A DNA stretch of 64,000 nt from Bin87 sp965204395. GTDB lineage: Bacteria; Chloroflexota; Dehalococcoidia; Lucifugimonadales; UBA3495. The stretch lies in NCBI GenBank assembly GCA_965204395.1, contig OZ241987.1, forward strand, positions 1,674,001-1,738,000, read 5' to 3'. The notes beneath the pieces were generated by a model that was not told the DNA's origin, did no database searches, and saw only the letters and a program-made list of their open reading frames with translations. Position numbers and translations under genes: made by a program. Shown here one piece after another: positions 1 through 8,350 of this stretch. Positions within the stretch are counted from its first letter, which is position 1; every line of letters begins with the position of its first letter.

Positions 1-868
1 CGCCCGGGGCCAGGTTTTCGGTTCCCCAGACGCGGTAGGTTATCTCCCCCAGGGTCAGTGATTCCTGCGCAGCCAGTCCGCCCACGCCGATGTCGCCGAA
101 CTCGTCGGGGATCAGCAGCCGCAGCGACTCCGCGCCCTGTAGCGTGTTGTCCCTCCAGGTCAGGGTGTCGCCCGCGTAGGGTACGGTAAAGGTGAAACTC
201 ACCTGGTGCCGACCCGGCTGGACTGGAGCGGTGATAGCGAAGCCCGTTCCCACCGGAATCACCTCACCTCCGACCAGGTCGGTTGAAACGTCCAAGTTGG
301 TGGCTTCGGGCGGCAGGGAAAAACGGAGGAAGCTGAACTGCCCGATCATGGGCGGAGCGGACAGGTCGGGCACCAGCGTGGTGTCGCTGCGGTTCTCCAG
401 CGTGAAAAGCTGCACCGCTGCCATGCGTCGCGTCGCGGTGTCGATGCCGGCCACTATGATCGACTGCTCGGTGGTTGCTACCACACCGACGTCCCGCGTT
501 AATTCGTAGACGGTGAGGGTCAGCGATTCCGTCGGGTCCGCGGGTGAGATCACCCGGCTGTATCGGGTGCCGCCATAGATCGCCACCAGCGCCGCGCTCC
601 CGTCGGAGGGTGTCGGTGGAATATCCGCAAAGCTGAACGCTCCGTCCGCATCCGTGGTCGTTTCGTACGTGTCCACCGAGCCGGCGTCGACCCCGAACTG
701 GTGCAGCAGGACGGTGACGTTGGCCGGAATTTCGCCGCCTTGCGTCCCATTGACCAACACGCCCGAAACCGGCGCGGCGGCGGGCGACTGGGAATGAATA
801 CCCGCCGGCGTCACCGCCAGCAACGCGATAGCCAGCAAGGCGGCCGGTATGGCCCATCGGAGCAACAA
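1..868 (-). CDS. Secreted beta-rich protein with carboxypeptidase-regulatory-like domain (partial)
   Basis: The frame is open from a TTG at about 868 to the window edge, roughly 289 codons, so the C-terminus is missing. A hydrophobic stretch (about residues 3-22) looks like a signal peptide or N-terminal anchor. It is followed by a beta-sandwich segment of the carboxypeptidase-regulatory/DUF4198 style (VSGVLVNGTQGGEIP, then DADGAFSFADIP), and the rest is beta-rich with no cysteine pairs. No ATG exists near the 5' end; TTG at 868 or 865 lies 8 nt after the stop of the preceding gene, so it is probably co-translated with it. Its place at the end of the cytochrome c maturation cluster suggests an envelope protein linked to that process, but this is inference. 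A longer-looking overlapping frame starting at 857 is Arg/His/Gly-rich and is only a shadow. Confidence 0.6.
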   Translation of the reverse strand, partial: MLLRWAIPAALLAIALLAVTPAGIHSQSPAAAPVSGVLVNGTQGGEIPANVTVLLHQFGVDAGSVDTYETTTDADGAFSFADIPPTPSDGSAALVAIYGGTRYSRVISPADPTESLTLTVYELTRDVGVVATTEQSIIVAGIDTATRRMAAVQLFTLENRSDTTLVPDLSAPPMIGQFSFLRFSLPPEATNLDVSTDLVGGEVIPVGTGFAITAPVQPGRHQVSFTFTVPYAGDTLTWRDNTLQGAESLRLLIPDEFGDIGVGGLAAQESLTLGEITYRVWGTENLAPG

Positions 869-875
869 GGCGGGA

Positions 876-1430
876 TTACTGGCCGTTATGCGTGTCGCCG
901 TTGCGCTGCTGGCGCAGGTGGGCGATTTCGGCGGTGAGTTCAGTCAGCGCGGCCATGAAAGCCTGGTGTTCCTGCCGGCGCTCCTCTGCGGCTTGTCGGC
1001 GTTCTTCCTCTGCCTGCTGGCGTTCTTCCTCTGCCTGCCGGCGTTGCTCCTCGCGGATGGCAGCGTTCTTCGCCCGCTGTTCCTCCAGCTGTTTTTGCAG
1101 TTCAGCCACTTGCATCTGTGCCGCGATGCGTGCGGCTCGTTCCTTTTTGATCATGTCGTACCGCCAAAACCCTCCGATCCCGCCGACCAGCCCTCCGTAG
1201 GTAAGCATCCTCCCGAAAACGTCAACGTTGACGTACCTGGCAACGGAGCCCGGGTTGCAGCCCGTCAACGCGGCAATTTCGAGCGTGCAAACCGTATGGG
1301 TATAGTACCAGACGAGCCACGTTGACGCCGCCGTGGCAATCGCGAGCAGCGCCGGCAGCCACACCACTTCCACAACGTCTGAGGCGTTGGTCGGCCGGCT
1401 GTTGAAGGGAAGCCCGGTGGGGTCAACCAC
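876..1430 (-). CDS. Membrane protein with C-terminal Glu/Arg/Gln coiled coil
   Basis: The predicted protein has about 184 residues. Two hydrophobic segments (WLPALLAIATAASTWLVWYY, near residues 24-43, and a second around 74-88) precede a long charged coiled coil built from repeats of the EEERRQAAEERRQ type. The GTG at 1430 was chosen as start because it overlaps the last codons of the preceding gene; reading further upstream in this frame only gives low-complexity sequence antisense to nothing recognisable. Four cysteines sit around the membrane segments. The function is unknown. Tight spacing between a CcmI-like gene and a secreted protein implies one transcript with the cytochrome c maturation genes. 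Confidence 0.6.
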   Translation of the reverse strand: MVDPTGLPFNSRPTNASDVVEVVWLPALLAIATAASTWLVWYYTHTVCTLEIAALTGCNPGSVARYVNVDVFGRMLTYGGLVGGIGGFWRYDMIKKERAARIAAQMQVAELQKQLEEQRAKNAAIREEQRRQAEEERQQAEEERRQAAEERRQEHQAFMAALTELTAEIAHLRQQRNGDTHNGQ

Positions 1431-1719
1431 CCTGCCCCTCACCGCTCTCCCGGTCCATTGCCCGAAGGATGCGCGCGGCCTGCCGCCGGTATTCGTCCAG
1501 TTGCTCCTGGTAGTCGTCATCGTTGACGCGACCCAGGCCATGCTCGGTTTGCAGCGTTCGGATGGCATCGTAAACGGCGTTGAGGGCGGCTGAATTGTCG
1601 TTCGCGGATTGATCCGACTCAACCGGTGGAGTCGGCGCGTTTCGCCGCCGCATCAGCAATGGCCACGCCACCACGGCAACGATCAGCAGCGCGATGGCGC
1701 CCGCGAGGACCAGTTGCAT
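1423..1719 (-). CDS. Small CcmI-like membrane protein of the cytochrome c maturation cluster
   Basis: The 98-residue protein has a single N-terminal membrane segment (about residues 3-22, ending in RRR, which suggests a cytoplasmic C-terminal part) followed by a soluble helical region. The segment around DAIRTLQTEHGLGRVNDDDY resembles the short region after the first transmembrane helix of CcmI/CycH, where a helix is followed by 'G.l...ey...' . It starts 10 nt after ccmF ends and overlaps the next gene by 8 nt, so it belongs to the same operon. In the family, CcmI feeds apocytochrome to the haem lyase CcmF; this copy lacks the TPR domain. The assignment rests mainly on position and topology. 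Confidence 0.6.
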   Translation of the reverse strand: MQLVLAGAIALLIVAVVAWPLLMRRRNAPTPPVESDQSANDNSAALNAVYDAIRTLQTEHGLGRVNDDDYQEQLDEYRRQAARILRAMDRESGEGQGG

Positions 1720-1729
1720 GCCTCGCCTG

Positions 1730-3712
1730 CTAATCGGCGGAGCTTGCCGCAGTGGCCGCTATTACCGGGCGGCGCACCCGCGCCCGGGACGGCCACAACG
1801 CGATCACCGTGCCCAGTATCATCACCGGCCCGGCGACCCACATCCACCACACCAGCGGGTTCACCAGGATGCGGAACCCGACGGCACCGTCCTCCCGGTT
1901 CTCGCTGGGCACCACGTAGAAGTCCTCCACCGGCGTCGAGCGTATTGCCGCCAGCGTGGACGCCATGTTGTGGTCGGGATGGAATGTCCGCCGCGGGTGC
2001 ATCGCCTCCAGGAACTCGCCTTTGTGATACACCTCAACCGTCGTGCGAAATTCGGTGCGGTCGGCGAAGGCCAGCGTGGTGGTGTCCACGTACGTCATGC
2101 GGTAATCGCCGACGGTAACCTCATCCCCGGGAAACATCACTACGTCTCGCTGCACGCCGTAGAACGACTGCCCCACCACGCCCAGCGCAACCATCACCAC
2201 GGCCAGGTGGACGACGTAGCCGCCGTAGCGCGGCCGGTTCGCCATCACCAACCGGATGAACCCGATCGCCGGATTGTCGCCCACGCTGCGCCGCCGCGCC
2301 ATGGTCCCCCGCGTCCACTCGACCAGGATGCTGGTTGTCACCAGGGCGCATAAACCGAACCCCACTACGGCATAGGGCTGGCGAATCCCCAACACCAGCA
2401 GCACGGCCGCCGTTGCCAGGGCCACGCCCCCCGGCAGCAGCAACGCCCGCCGCAGCGACCGCAGGTTCGCCCGACGCCAGGGCAGCAACGGCCCCACTCC
2501 CATGAGCATCACCAGCGCGAGCATCAGCGGGCCGTTGACCTGGTCATAGAATGGGCGGGCGACCGTGATCTCCTGCTCGGCGAACAGGCGAGACAGCAGC
2601 GGGTACACCGTGCCCCAGAGCGTGGCAAACGCTACGCCCAGCAGCAGCAGGTTGTTGATCAGGAACGCTGCCTCGCGGGACAGCATGGAGTCCAGACGCT
2701 GCGCGCTGCGGACAAGGTCGTAACGCCAGAAGAATATCGCCATGGGAACTATGACACCGAACGCCAGGAACAGCAGGAATACCCAGCCCAGCGTCGACGC
2801 GCCGAAGGAATGTACTGACGGCACCGGCCCGCCCCGGTTCATGAACATCCCGTAGAGCGCGAACCCGAATGCGATGTTGATCAGCACGATGTTCCACATC
2901 CGGAACATGCCCCGCCGTTTCTGCACCATGATGGAATGGATGAACGCGGTCAGCGCGATCCACGGCATGAATGCGGCGTTTTCCACCGGGTCCCAGAACC
3001 AGAAACCACCCCAGCCCAAAATGGTATAGGCCCACCAGGATCCCAGCAGGAGGCCGGATGCCAGCAATGCCCAGATGCCAACGCCCCACGCTCGGCCGGC
3101 GTCGATCCATTCGTCGCCGCCCTTGCCTCCAATCAGGCTGCCCAGGGAAAAGGCCATCGGTATGCTTATGCCAACCAGACCGGCCATCAGTGCCGGCGGA
3201 TGGAAGAACATCCCGAAATGCGTCAGCAGGGGGTTGATGCCCTGACCGTCCGGTACCGGGAACGGCAGTTTCTGGAAGGGGTTGGCCATGAACGCCATCA
3301 CCGCCAGGAAGAACACTTCGATCAGCATCAGGATGGCTACCGTCCACGGCAGCGTGGGCCGCGTGGATGCCGGCGCCAGCCAGATTGCCAACGCCGCCAT
3401 CACCGAAAGCGCGAAGGCGATGTACAGTAGCGATCCTTCGTTGCCGGCGTAGAACGCCACCCAAGTAAAAATGTTGGGCATGGCGATGCTGCTGTGCGCC
3501 GCCACATACGCCAGGGAAAAATCCCGGGTGATGAAAGATTGCACCAGCGACAGCGTGGACACCAGCAGGACCACCACGAGGACGTAGGACGCCTTGCGCG
3601 AGCTGTCCAACAGGGCCACCGACCCCCGGACCTGCCCCAGCACGGACGCCAGGGTGGAGTACACGGCCAAGGCCAGCGCCATCCAGAGACAGGCGGCTCC
3701 CAGGTCAGCCAT
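1730..3712 (-). CDS. ccmF: Cytochrome c haem lyase subunit CcmF
   Basis: This is an integral membrane protein of about 660 residues with around 15 hydrophobic segments. The haem-handling WWD motif is clear (GWGGFWFWDPVENA, about residues 225-240), and His residues flank it as expected for the CcmF/CcsA/NrfE family. CcmF attaches haem to CxxCH motifs of exported apocytochromes at the outer face of the membrane. The start was placed at ATG 3712, which overlaps the ccmH stop by 8 nt; the frame is open 54 codons further upstream but that part is antisense-like and lies inside ccmH. Likely clients encoded here are ActA (five CxxCH) and ActE (one CxxCH). Confidence 0.93.
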   Translation of the reverse strand: MADLGAACLWMALALAVYSTLASVLGQVRGSVALLDSSRKASYVLVVVLLVSTLSLVQSFITRDFSLAYVAAHSSIAMPNIFTWVAFYAGNEGSLLYIAFALSVMAALAIWLAPASTRPTLPWTVAILMLIEVFFLAVMAFMANPFQKLPFPVPDGQGINPLLTHFGMFFHPPALMAGLVGISIPMAFSLGSLIGGKGGDEWIDAGRAWGVGIWALLASGLLLGSWWAYTILGWGGFWFWDPVENAAFMPWIALTAFIHSIMVQKRRGMFRMWNIVLINIAFGFALYGMFMNRGGPVPSVHSFGASTLGWVFLLFLAFGVIVPMAIFFWRYDLVRSAQRLDSMLSREAAFLINNLLLLGVAFATLWGTVYPLLSRLFAEQEITVARPFYDQVNGPLMLALVMLMGVGPLLPWRRANLRSLRRALLLPGGVALATAAVLLVLGIRQPYAVVGFGLCALVTTSILVEWTRGTMARRRSVGDNPAIGFIRLVMANRPRYGGYVVHLAVVMVALGVVGQSFYGVQRDVVMFPGDEVTVGDYRMTYVDTTTLAFADRTEFRTTVEVYHKGEFLEAMHPRRTFHPDHNMASTLAAIRSTPVEDFYVVPSENREDGAVGFRILVNPLVWWMWVAGPVMILGTVIALWPSRARVRRPVIAATAASSAD

Positions 3713-4307
3713 CCTTTGGTTCCCCCTCACCCTGGCGCTCTCCCACCTGGGGAGAGGGAATTGATGTGTCCGCCAAAGACAGGTCGCGGTCCACGGCCGC
3801 GAGGTAGGGTTGCAGGTCGTCGGCTTCGCCGGCGATGTCAGGCGCGTTGTCGTCGGTGCGGCGGCGCATGGCACGCAGGGTCAGTACGCCGCCGGCCAAC
3901 GCGGCTACTACCACCACACCGGGGACAATCCATGCGATCAGGTAAAACCCTGAGCGCGGCGGTTCTGCCAGCACGCCGGGGCCGTAGCGTTCAGGCGCGG
4001 AGAACCAGGCCAGCACTTCCTTCCTGGTTCTGCCCTCCGAGAGCAATTCGCGCACTTGGGAACGCATCTGCTTGGCCAACGGGACTTCGGTCTGGTCGAT
4101 GGTCTGCGCGGGGCAGACGGGGCACATGAGCATACGGTCGATGGCCTGCGCCTCCGCCTCATCATACGCGCCACCGTTTTCGCCGGATTGGGCCGTGATG
4201 ACGCCGGTGAACAACATCCCGGATGCCAATGTCAGCCCCGCAACGATGCAAACCCAAACGAGGGCGCGGCGCCAGTTGGCCACTGGTGTCAGGATAATCG
4301 GGTACAA
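3705..4307 (-). CDS. ccmH: Cytochrome c maturation thiol reductase CcmH
   Basis: The 200-residue protein has an N-terminal membrane segment (about 15-38), a three-helix periplasmic domain with the redox pair in LMCPVCPAQTI (about 60-70), and a second membrane segment (about 123-147). In the family this CxxC reduces the apocytochrome thiols before haem ligation. The usual residue before the first Cys is Arg and the one after the second is Gln; here they are Met and Pro, a deviation worth noting. The final 20 residues (IPSPQVGERQGEGEP) are encoded by a dispersed intergenic-type repeat at 3721-3762, so the native C-terminus was probably shorter. It overlaps ccmF by 8 nt. Confidence 0.9.
   Translation of the reverse strand: MYPIILTPVANWRRALVWVCIVAGLTLASGMLFTGVITAQSGENGGAYDEAEAQAIDRMLMCPVCPAQTIDQTEVPLAKQMRSQVRELLSEGRTRKEVLAWFSAPERYGPGVLAEPPRSGFYLIAWIVPGVVVVAALAGGVLTLRAMRRRTDDNAPDIAGEADDLQPYLAAVDRDLSLADTSIPSPQVGERQGEGEPKDG
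3721..3762. repeat. Dispersed 'ccctcaccct...ggggagaggg' repeat inside the ccmH 3' end
   Basis: A short imperfect palindrome of the CCCTCACCCT / GGGGAGAGGG type. A second, diverged copy lies at about 45185-45245 between nadD and obgE. Here it has been absorbed into the coding end of ccmH. Confidence 0.6.
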
Positions 4308-4329
4308 GCGGAGCCAGCGCGTGTCAGGG

Positions 4330-4764
4330 TCATTCCTGCTCTGAGCCCACGAATGCCAGGAATTCGGCCGGCCTGATAATCGCTATCCCACGGAACGGGT
4401 TCATCACCAACAAGTCGTAATCGCCGGTTACGATGTAGTCGGCACGCCCGTTGACGGCCAGTTCCAGGATTTTATCGTCTTTGGGATCGCGACAGACGCG
4501 CACCGGCTCGGTAATTGGCACCATCTCGACGTCGAGCATCACATCTCGCAGGAACTCTTGACGCACCTCCAGGGTGGCGTGGTGGTCGAAGCGTGCCCTG
4601 GCGAGCACGTCCCTAACCTCTTTGGCCGTCTCATCGGACATCAAGAGTGACCCATGACGCAAAGAATGCACCAGCGCCCGTCTTGGCACGGAAGCGGTGA
4701 ATATGGCCGCGCTGACGAGAACGTTCGTATCAAATACTAGCCGGGGTCGGAGTCGGGGTGTCAT
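4330..4764 (-). CDS. PIN-domain ribonuclease toxin
   Basis: The 144-residue protein shows the PIN pattern of the 'putative toxin-antitoxin system toxin component, PIN family'. It has RLVFDTNVLVSA near the N-terminus (first acidic residue), a central Glu-rich helix, and the C-terminal acidic pair in CRDPKDDKILELA and YIVTGDYDLL. PIN toxins cleave RNA with a metal held by these acidic residues. Its ATG overlaps the stop of the upstream gene (ATGA), the usual arrangement of a co-translated antitoxin-toxin pair. The pair sits between the respiratory operon and ccmH, apparently as a later insertion into a functional cluster. Confidence 0.85.
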   Translation of the reverse strand: MTPRLRPRLVFDTNVLVSAAIFTASVPRRALVHSLRHGSLLMSDETAKEVRDVLARARFDHHATLEVRQEFLRDVMLDVEMVPITEPVRVCRDPKDDKILELAVNGRADYIVTGDYDLLVMNPFRGIAIIRPAEFLAFVGSEQE

Positions 4765-5102
4765 TCGTCGAGTATGGATTGCAGTATCTCCGGCGTCAGA
4801 CCGCTTTCCTCAGCCTGGCGACCCAGTTCATCCATTACCTCTTCCAACGACCTGCTGCGGGCCGGCACCTTGTCCAAGCCCAAATTGGCGATCAGCTCCG
4901 CCCTCCGACGCTCAAGGTCAGCCTCCCAGCAAGGGCCACGCGCCGCCTCCGCCTCTTGCCGTCTTTTGGCGAGGGCCATCATATCGCGCAGGAACGAGTT
5001 CACAAGAAACTCGACTTTGCGGTGGTCCATGTCCGAAGCCGAGCGATAATATTCCGCCACTTCGGAATCAACCGGCACCGTTATAGTTATGGTGTCTGTC
5101 AT
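4761..5102 (-). CDS. Antitoxin partner of the PIN toxin
   Basis: This small acidic helical protein (113 residues) begins with a short beta strand (MTDTITITVPVDSEVAEYY) and continues as charged helices, a layout seen in antitoxins with an N-terminal DNA-binding or dimerisation strand. It lies directly upstream of the PIN gene with a 4-nt ATGA overlap. The role is assigned from this position; no named antitoxin family is recognised with certainty. Such proteins normally bind their own promoter, which would lie in 5103-5186. Confidence 0.65.
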   Translation of the reverse strand: MTDTITITVPVDSEVAEYYRSASDMDHRKVEFLVNSFLRDMMALAKRRQEAEAARGPCWEADLERRRAELIANLGLDKVPARSRSLEEVMDELGRQAEESGLTPEILQSILDE

Positions 5103-5186
5103 GGCTGCGCCTCGCCATAGAAATGAGTGCTACCGTAATGGTAACACTCTGAGCGACTCTTTGCGGGGGGCTGCGCGGGTATTGCG

Positions 5187-5738
5187 CTACTGGCAGGCGG
5201 CCTGGTTGCCGTCCTGGATGCAGCCTTCCACGTAGTCCAGCACCAGTTCGATCTGATCGTCGGTCAGCAGCTTGGCGAAGGGAGGCATCACGTTGACGCC
5301 GCCGGTCACCACGTTGCGCAGACCGTCACGGTCCAGGCTCTTGGCGGCTTCCGATGTCAGGTTGGGGTTCAGCAGCGGCGCATCGGTGGTGATGTAGCCG
5401 TAGTCCACGACCATGCGACCCAGCACCTGGCCGTCGCCCTGCCCGGTGGCTCCATGGCACATGGCGCAGTTGGTTATGAAGATATGCTCACCCGATCCCG
5501 CGAAAGACGTTGGTTGCGGCGGCGTGGAGCCGTACCACGGCACTGCCGATTCCGGCGGGGTCAGCCGCGGCGGCTCGTGCGCCTTGTATGATGGTTGGTA
5601 GTGCATTTCGTAGAAGATGTCCAGCGGATACGAACCTTGGGAACACCCGACGGCCAGCAGACCGGCCACGATGGCCAACCCGACCAACGGCAGCAGTCGC
5701 CCGCGCATCAGTTTAGTCCGTGTCATCAAAGTTCTCAT
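5187..5738 (-). CDS. actE: Alternative complex III subunit ActE, monohaem cytochrome c lipoprotein
   Basis: The protein has 183 residues with an N-terminal signal ending in a lipobox (LLAVGC, Cys near residue 32), so the mature protein should be lipid-anchored outside the membrane. A single haem site NCAMCHG (about residue 91) and a distal Met-containing segment (NVMPPFAKLL) fit a class I cytochrome c fold. In alternative complex III, ActE is one of the periplasmic electron exits towards cytochrome c or an oxidase. It is the last gene of the operon, 48 nt downstream of the second actD. Several ATGs lie at the 5' end; the first was used, and MTRTKLMRGR is also possible. Confidence 0.87.
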   Translation of the reverse strand: MRTLMTRTKLMRGRLLPLVGLAIVAGLLAVGCSQGSYPLDIFYEMHYQPSYKAHEPPRLTPPESAVPWYGSTPPQPTSFAGSGEHIFITNCAMCHGATGQGDGQVLGRMVVDYGYITTDAPLLNPNLTSEAAKSLDRDGLRNVVTGGVNVMPPFAKLLTDDQIELVLDYVEGCIQDGNQAACQ

Positions 5739-5785
5739 TTCAGGTTTCGGTATTGGTGATTGGTTGACCAGCCGGTTGCTCGGAT

Positions 5786-6289
5786 CTAGGCGTTGGTCAC
5801 GTCCACGGCGCCCGCTTCGTTCAGGATGTTCGTTACCTGGGAACCCCGCTCGGCTCCCGCGTTGACCAACAGTCCGATCATGCCCTGGCTTATCCGGTCG
5901 TCCGATATGCTGTTACCCACGTTGGGCCGAAGCGCCAGGACCAGGCCAATCACGGTGAACAGGATGGCTCCCAGCAGCGCGCCGGTGTAGCAGATGACAG
6001 ACAACGGCGGCATCTCCAGGATCGGTCTGTCGGCGATGGTCATGGGCACGGCCATCGGGCTCATGGCACCGATCACCAGCGAGACGATCAGGCCAATGAG
6101 TCCCCCAAGCAGGGGCCACAGGTAGAGCCTGTGCCGCTCCATGCCCTCCCCGAACGCGCCCTCCGGATAGGGAACGTCGGTGAGGAAGTTGTAATCGGAT
6201 TCCGGGATGCCGGCCGACTTCAGCGCATCGCCAGCGTCAGCCGCGGCCGATGCGTCGTCGAACAGTCCCAGGATTGCTTGCCTTGCCAT
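5786..6289 (-). CDS. actD: ActD (DUF3341) paralogue 2 of alternative complex III
   Basis: The 167-residue DUF3341 protein starts with a ferredoxin-like alpha/beta segment (ILGLFDDASAAADAGDAL), then YPEGAFGEG, followed by two membrane helices (about 57-82 and 98-121). ActD anchors and stabilises the complex next to ActC/ActE. A second DUF3341 gene lies immediately upstream; the two share the order of blocks and the F-L-T-D-x-PYPEG motif but only about 40% of residues, so this is an old duplication rather than a recent copy. It is followed closely by actE. Confidence 0.85.
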   Translation of the reverse strand: MARQAILGLFDDASAAADAGDALKSAGIPESDYNFLTDVPYPEGAFGEGMERHRLYLWPLLGGLIGLIVSLVIGAMSPMAVPMTIADRPILEMPPLSVICYTGALLGAILFTVIGLVLALRPNVGNSISDDRISQGMIGLLVNAGAERGSQVTNILNEAGAVDVTNA

Positions 6290-6310
6290 GCGATAGGTCC
6301 GCTCTTTGCG

Positions 6311-6871
6311 TTACTGGTCCGTTTTGACTTCAACCGCGCCAGCGGAGTTCATTATCTGGATTACCTCGTAGCGTTGCTCGGGCTCTGCCTTCACCCGCAG
6401 GCCGAGGAACCCCTGGGTGATGCGTTCGTCGTAGATGCCAAGCTGGAACTTGGGCAGCCGCGATTCGAATACGATGCCGATGACCGTAAAGAGGATGGCA
6501 CCCAGCATCGTTCCCTCGTAGCACACGATGGCCATGGGCGGGAGCGACAGAATGGGCTTGCCGCCGGTCACCAGCGGGTACGCCACCTGGGTCATCGCGG
6601 TGATCATAATCCCGGACGATAGGCCGAGCAGCGCGCCGATGAACGGGTACAGGTACAGGCGGTGCTTCTCCTCGCGTTCGCCCAGCGACCCTTCGGGATA
6701 GGGAGAGTCAGTGAGGAAGTCGTAGTCGGTTTCGGGAACCCCAGCATCCTTGAGCGCGTCGCCGGCGGTGGCGGCGGACTCAGCGTCCTGGAACAGGCCC
6801 AGAATGGCCTGCTTGGTACTGGGCGGGTACAACGTGTCCCGCATCCGCTGCAAAATTCCTGGCATCGCCAT
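6311..6871 (-). CDS. actD: ActD (DUF3341) paralogue 1 of alternative complex III
   Basis: The protein has 186 residues. It shares the DUF3341 plan with its downstream neighbour: ILGLFQDAESAATAGDAL, then DYDFLTDSPYPEGSLGE, then two membrane helices (about 77-100 and 117-140). It carries about 18 extra N-terminal residues (MAMPGILQRMRDTLYPPSTK) before the domain. It sits 12 nt after actC, the usual place for actD. Tandem actD genes suggest either two alternative subunits or a heteromeric pair within one complex. Confidence 0.87.
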   Translation of the reverse strand: MAMPGILQRMRDTLYPPSTKQAILGLFQDAESAATAGDALKDAGVPETDYDFLTDSPYPEGSLGEREEKHRLYLYPFIGALLGLSSGIMITAMTQVAYPLVTGGKPILSLPPMAIVCYEGTMLGAILFTVIGIVFESRLPKFQLGIYDERITQGFLGLRVKAEPEQRYEVIQIMNSAGAVEVKTDQ

Positions 6872-6883
6872 GACGGTAACTCT

Positions 6884-8272
6884 CTAGTCCTCTCTGAATG
6901 TGGCGGTCAACTTGCGACGGCCTATCTGCATCTCAGTTCTGAGTATGTCCCCTTCCTTGATGTCGTAGAGCGGCACCAGCGGGAACACCCGGCTGAACAG
7001 TAGCATCAGCATGGACACGAAGGCGAAGGTCGCGGCGACAATGAGCGCCTCTGGCCAGCGCGGCAGGTAGTCGTTCCAGGTGAAGGTCAGGAACTGCTTG
7101 TTGGCCTGTCCGGGGACGAACAGCAGGTAGCGTTCGAGCCACATGCCCACGTTCACGGAGATACACGCGGCCGACATGATCCACAGGTTGCGACGCCACG
7201 CCTTGGGCAGCCAGAGGATGACCGGCAGGAAGTAGGTGATGCCGACGAACACAATCATCCAGACGTTGTAGGCCACGCCATAATCGCCGGGCAGGAATTG
7301 CAGGGCGCGCACGCCCAACTCGTCGCCTTCCAGTCCGTAGATTCCGAAGATGATCTCCATGACCAGGAAATAGAACCAGCCGGTGGCGACCACGATAAGC
7401 AGGCGTCCCAGCGCGTCGATGTGCTCGTGGCGGATGTAGTCCTGCCAGCCGTAGGCCCAGCGCAGCAAGATCATGGCGAAGACCACCGCAGAAACGCCGG
7501 AGTGAACCGCGCCAACCACGAAGTAAGGGGCGAATACGGTGCTGTGCCACGACTTGATGGCTACCGCCATACCGAAGTCCCAAGACACGATGGAGTGCAC
7601 GGAGACGAAGACGGGCAGGATCAGCGCGGAGAGCAGTACGCCGGCGATGATCTGGAGCTTCCACTGGCGTGGATTACCCTCCCAGCCCATCGCGAGCATG
7701 GTGTACACGATCTTGGGCCAGCCCGTGGTGCGGTCGCGCAGCACCGCGAAGTCCGGCACCAGCGCGATGATCACGAACAGCGTGGACGAGGTGAGGTAGG
7801 TCAGGATGGCGGACGGGTCCCACACCAGCGGGGTACGGATGTTGGGCCAGATGCCGCGCGCGAAATCGTAGGGGAACGCCCAGTACAGGATGCGCCAGGG
7901 CCGACCGGTGTGGATGATCGGCATGATCATGGCCGTCATCAGCGAGAAGATGGTCAGCACTTCGGCGGCGCGGGTGGCGGGTCGCCGCCATTCGGCCTTG
8001 GCGAGACGCAGGATCGCGGAGAGCATCACGCCGGCGTGGCTGATACCGATCCAGAACACGAAGTTGGTGATGAAGAAGCCCCACACCACCTTGTAGTTCA
8101 ACCCGGTGATTCCGAGACCCAGGTTGATCATGATGCCAATGGTGATGGTCGCCGCCAGCACGACCGCGCCCAGCAGAGACACCACCGGCCAGAACCAGCG
8201 CGGCGTTTCCAGTATGGACCGCAGCAGGTCCCGGTTGATCTGTGCTGCGGGTAGGACTTTGCCTTCCTGCAT
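6884..8272 (-). CDS. actC: Alternative complex III quinone-binding membrane subunit ActC (NrfD family)
   Basis: The 462-residue polytopic protein has about ten membrane segments. The pattern VVWGFFITNFVFWIGISHAG, the HTGRPWRILYW segment and IWPNIRTPLVWD are typical of ActC and the related NrfD/PsrC subunits, which bind quinol near the outer face of the membrane. In the complex, ActC receives electrons from quinol and passes them to the ActB iron-sulfur clusters while coupling to proton movement. The start ATG at 8272 gives MQEGKVLPAAQIN; a 78-nt gap separates it from the preceding NrfD-like gene. Confidence 0.9.
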   Translation of the reverse strand: MQEGKVLPAAQINRDLLRSILETPRWFWPVVSLLGAVVLAATITIGIMINLGLGITGLNYKVVWGFFITNFVFWIGISHAGVMLSAILRLAKAEWRRPATRAAEVLTIFSLMTAMIMPIIHTGRPWRILYWAFPYDFARGIWPNIRTPLVWDPSAILTYLTSSTLFVIIALVPDFAVLRDRTTGWPKIVYTMLAMGWEGNPRQWKLQIIAGVLLSALILPVFVSVHSIVSWDFGMAVAIKSWHSTVFAPYFVVGAVHSGVSAVVFAMILLRWAYGWQDYIRHEHIDALGRLLIVVATGWFYFLVMEIIFGIYGLEGDELGVRALQFLPGDYGVAYNVWMIVFVGITYFLPVILWLPKAWRRNLWIMSAACISVNVGMWLERYLLFVPGQANKQFLTFTWNDYLPRWPEALIVAATFAFVSMLMLLFSRVFPLVPLYDIKEGDILRTEMQIGRRKLTATFRED

Positions 8273-8350
8273 TTTGACTTACTCTGCCTGTGACGCTCGG
8301 ATTGTTGTTCGTGTGGTGGGTGTTGATTGGGGGTTACGGTCGTACGGGAA

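Noticed and set aside
264..857. Open frame of 197 codons on the minus strand
   Set aside because: Arg/His/Gly-rich shadow of the real frame starting at about 868, which has a signal peptide and normal composition.
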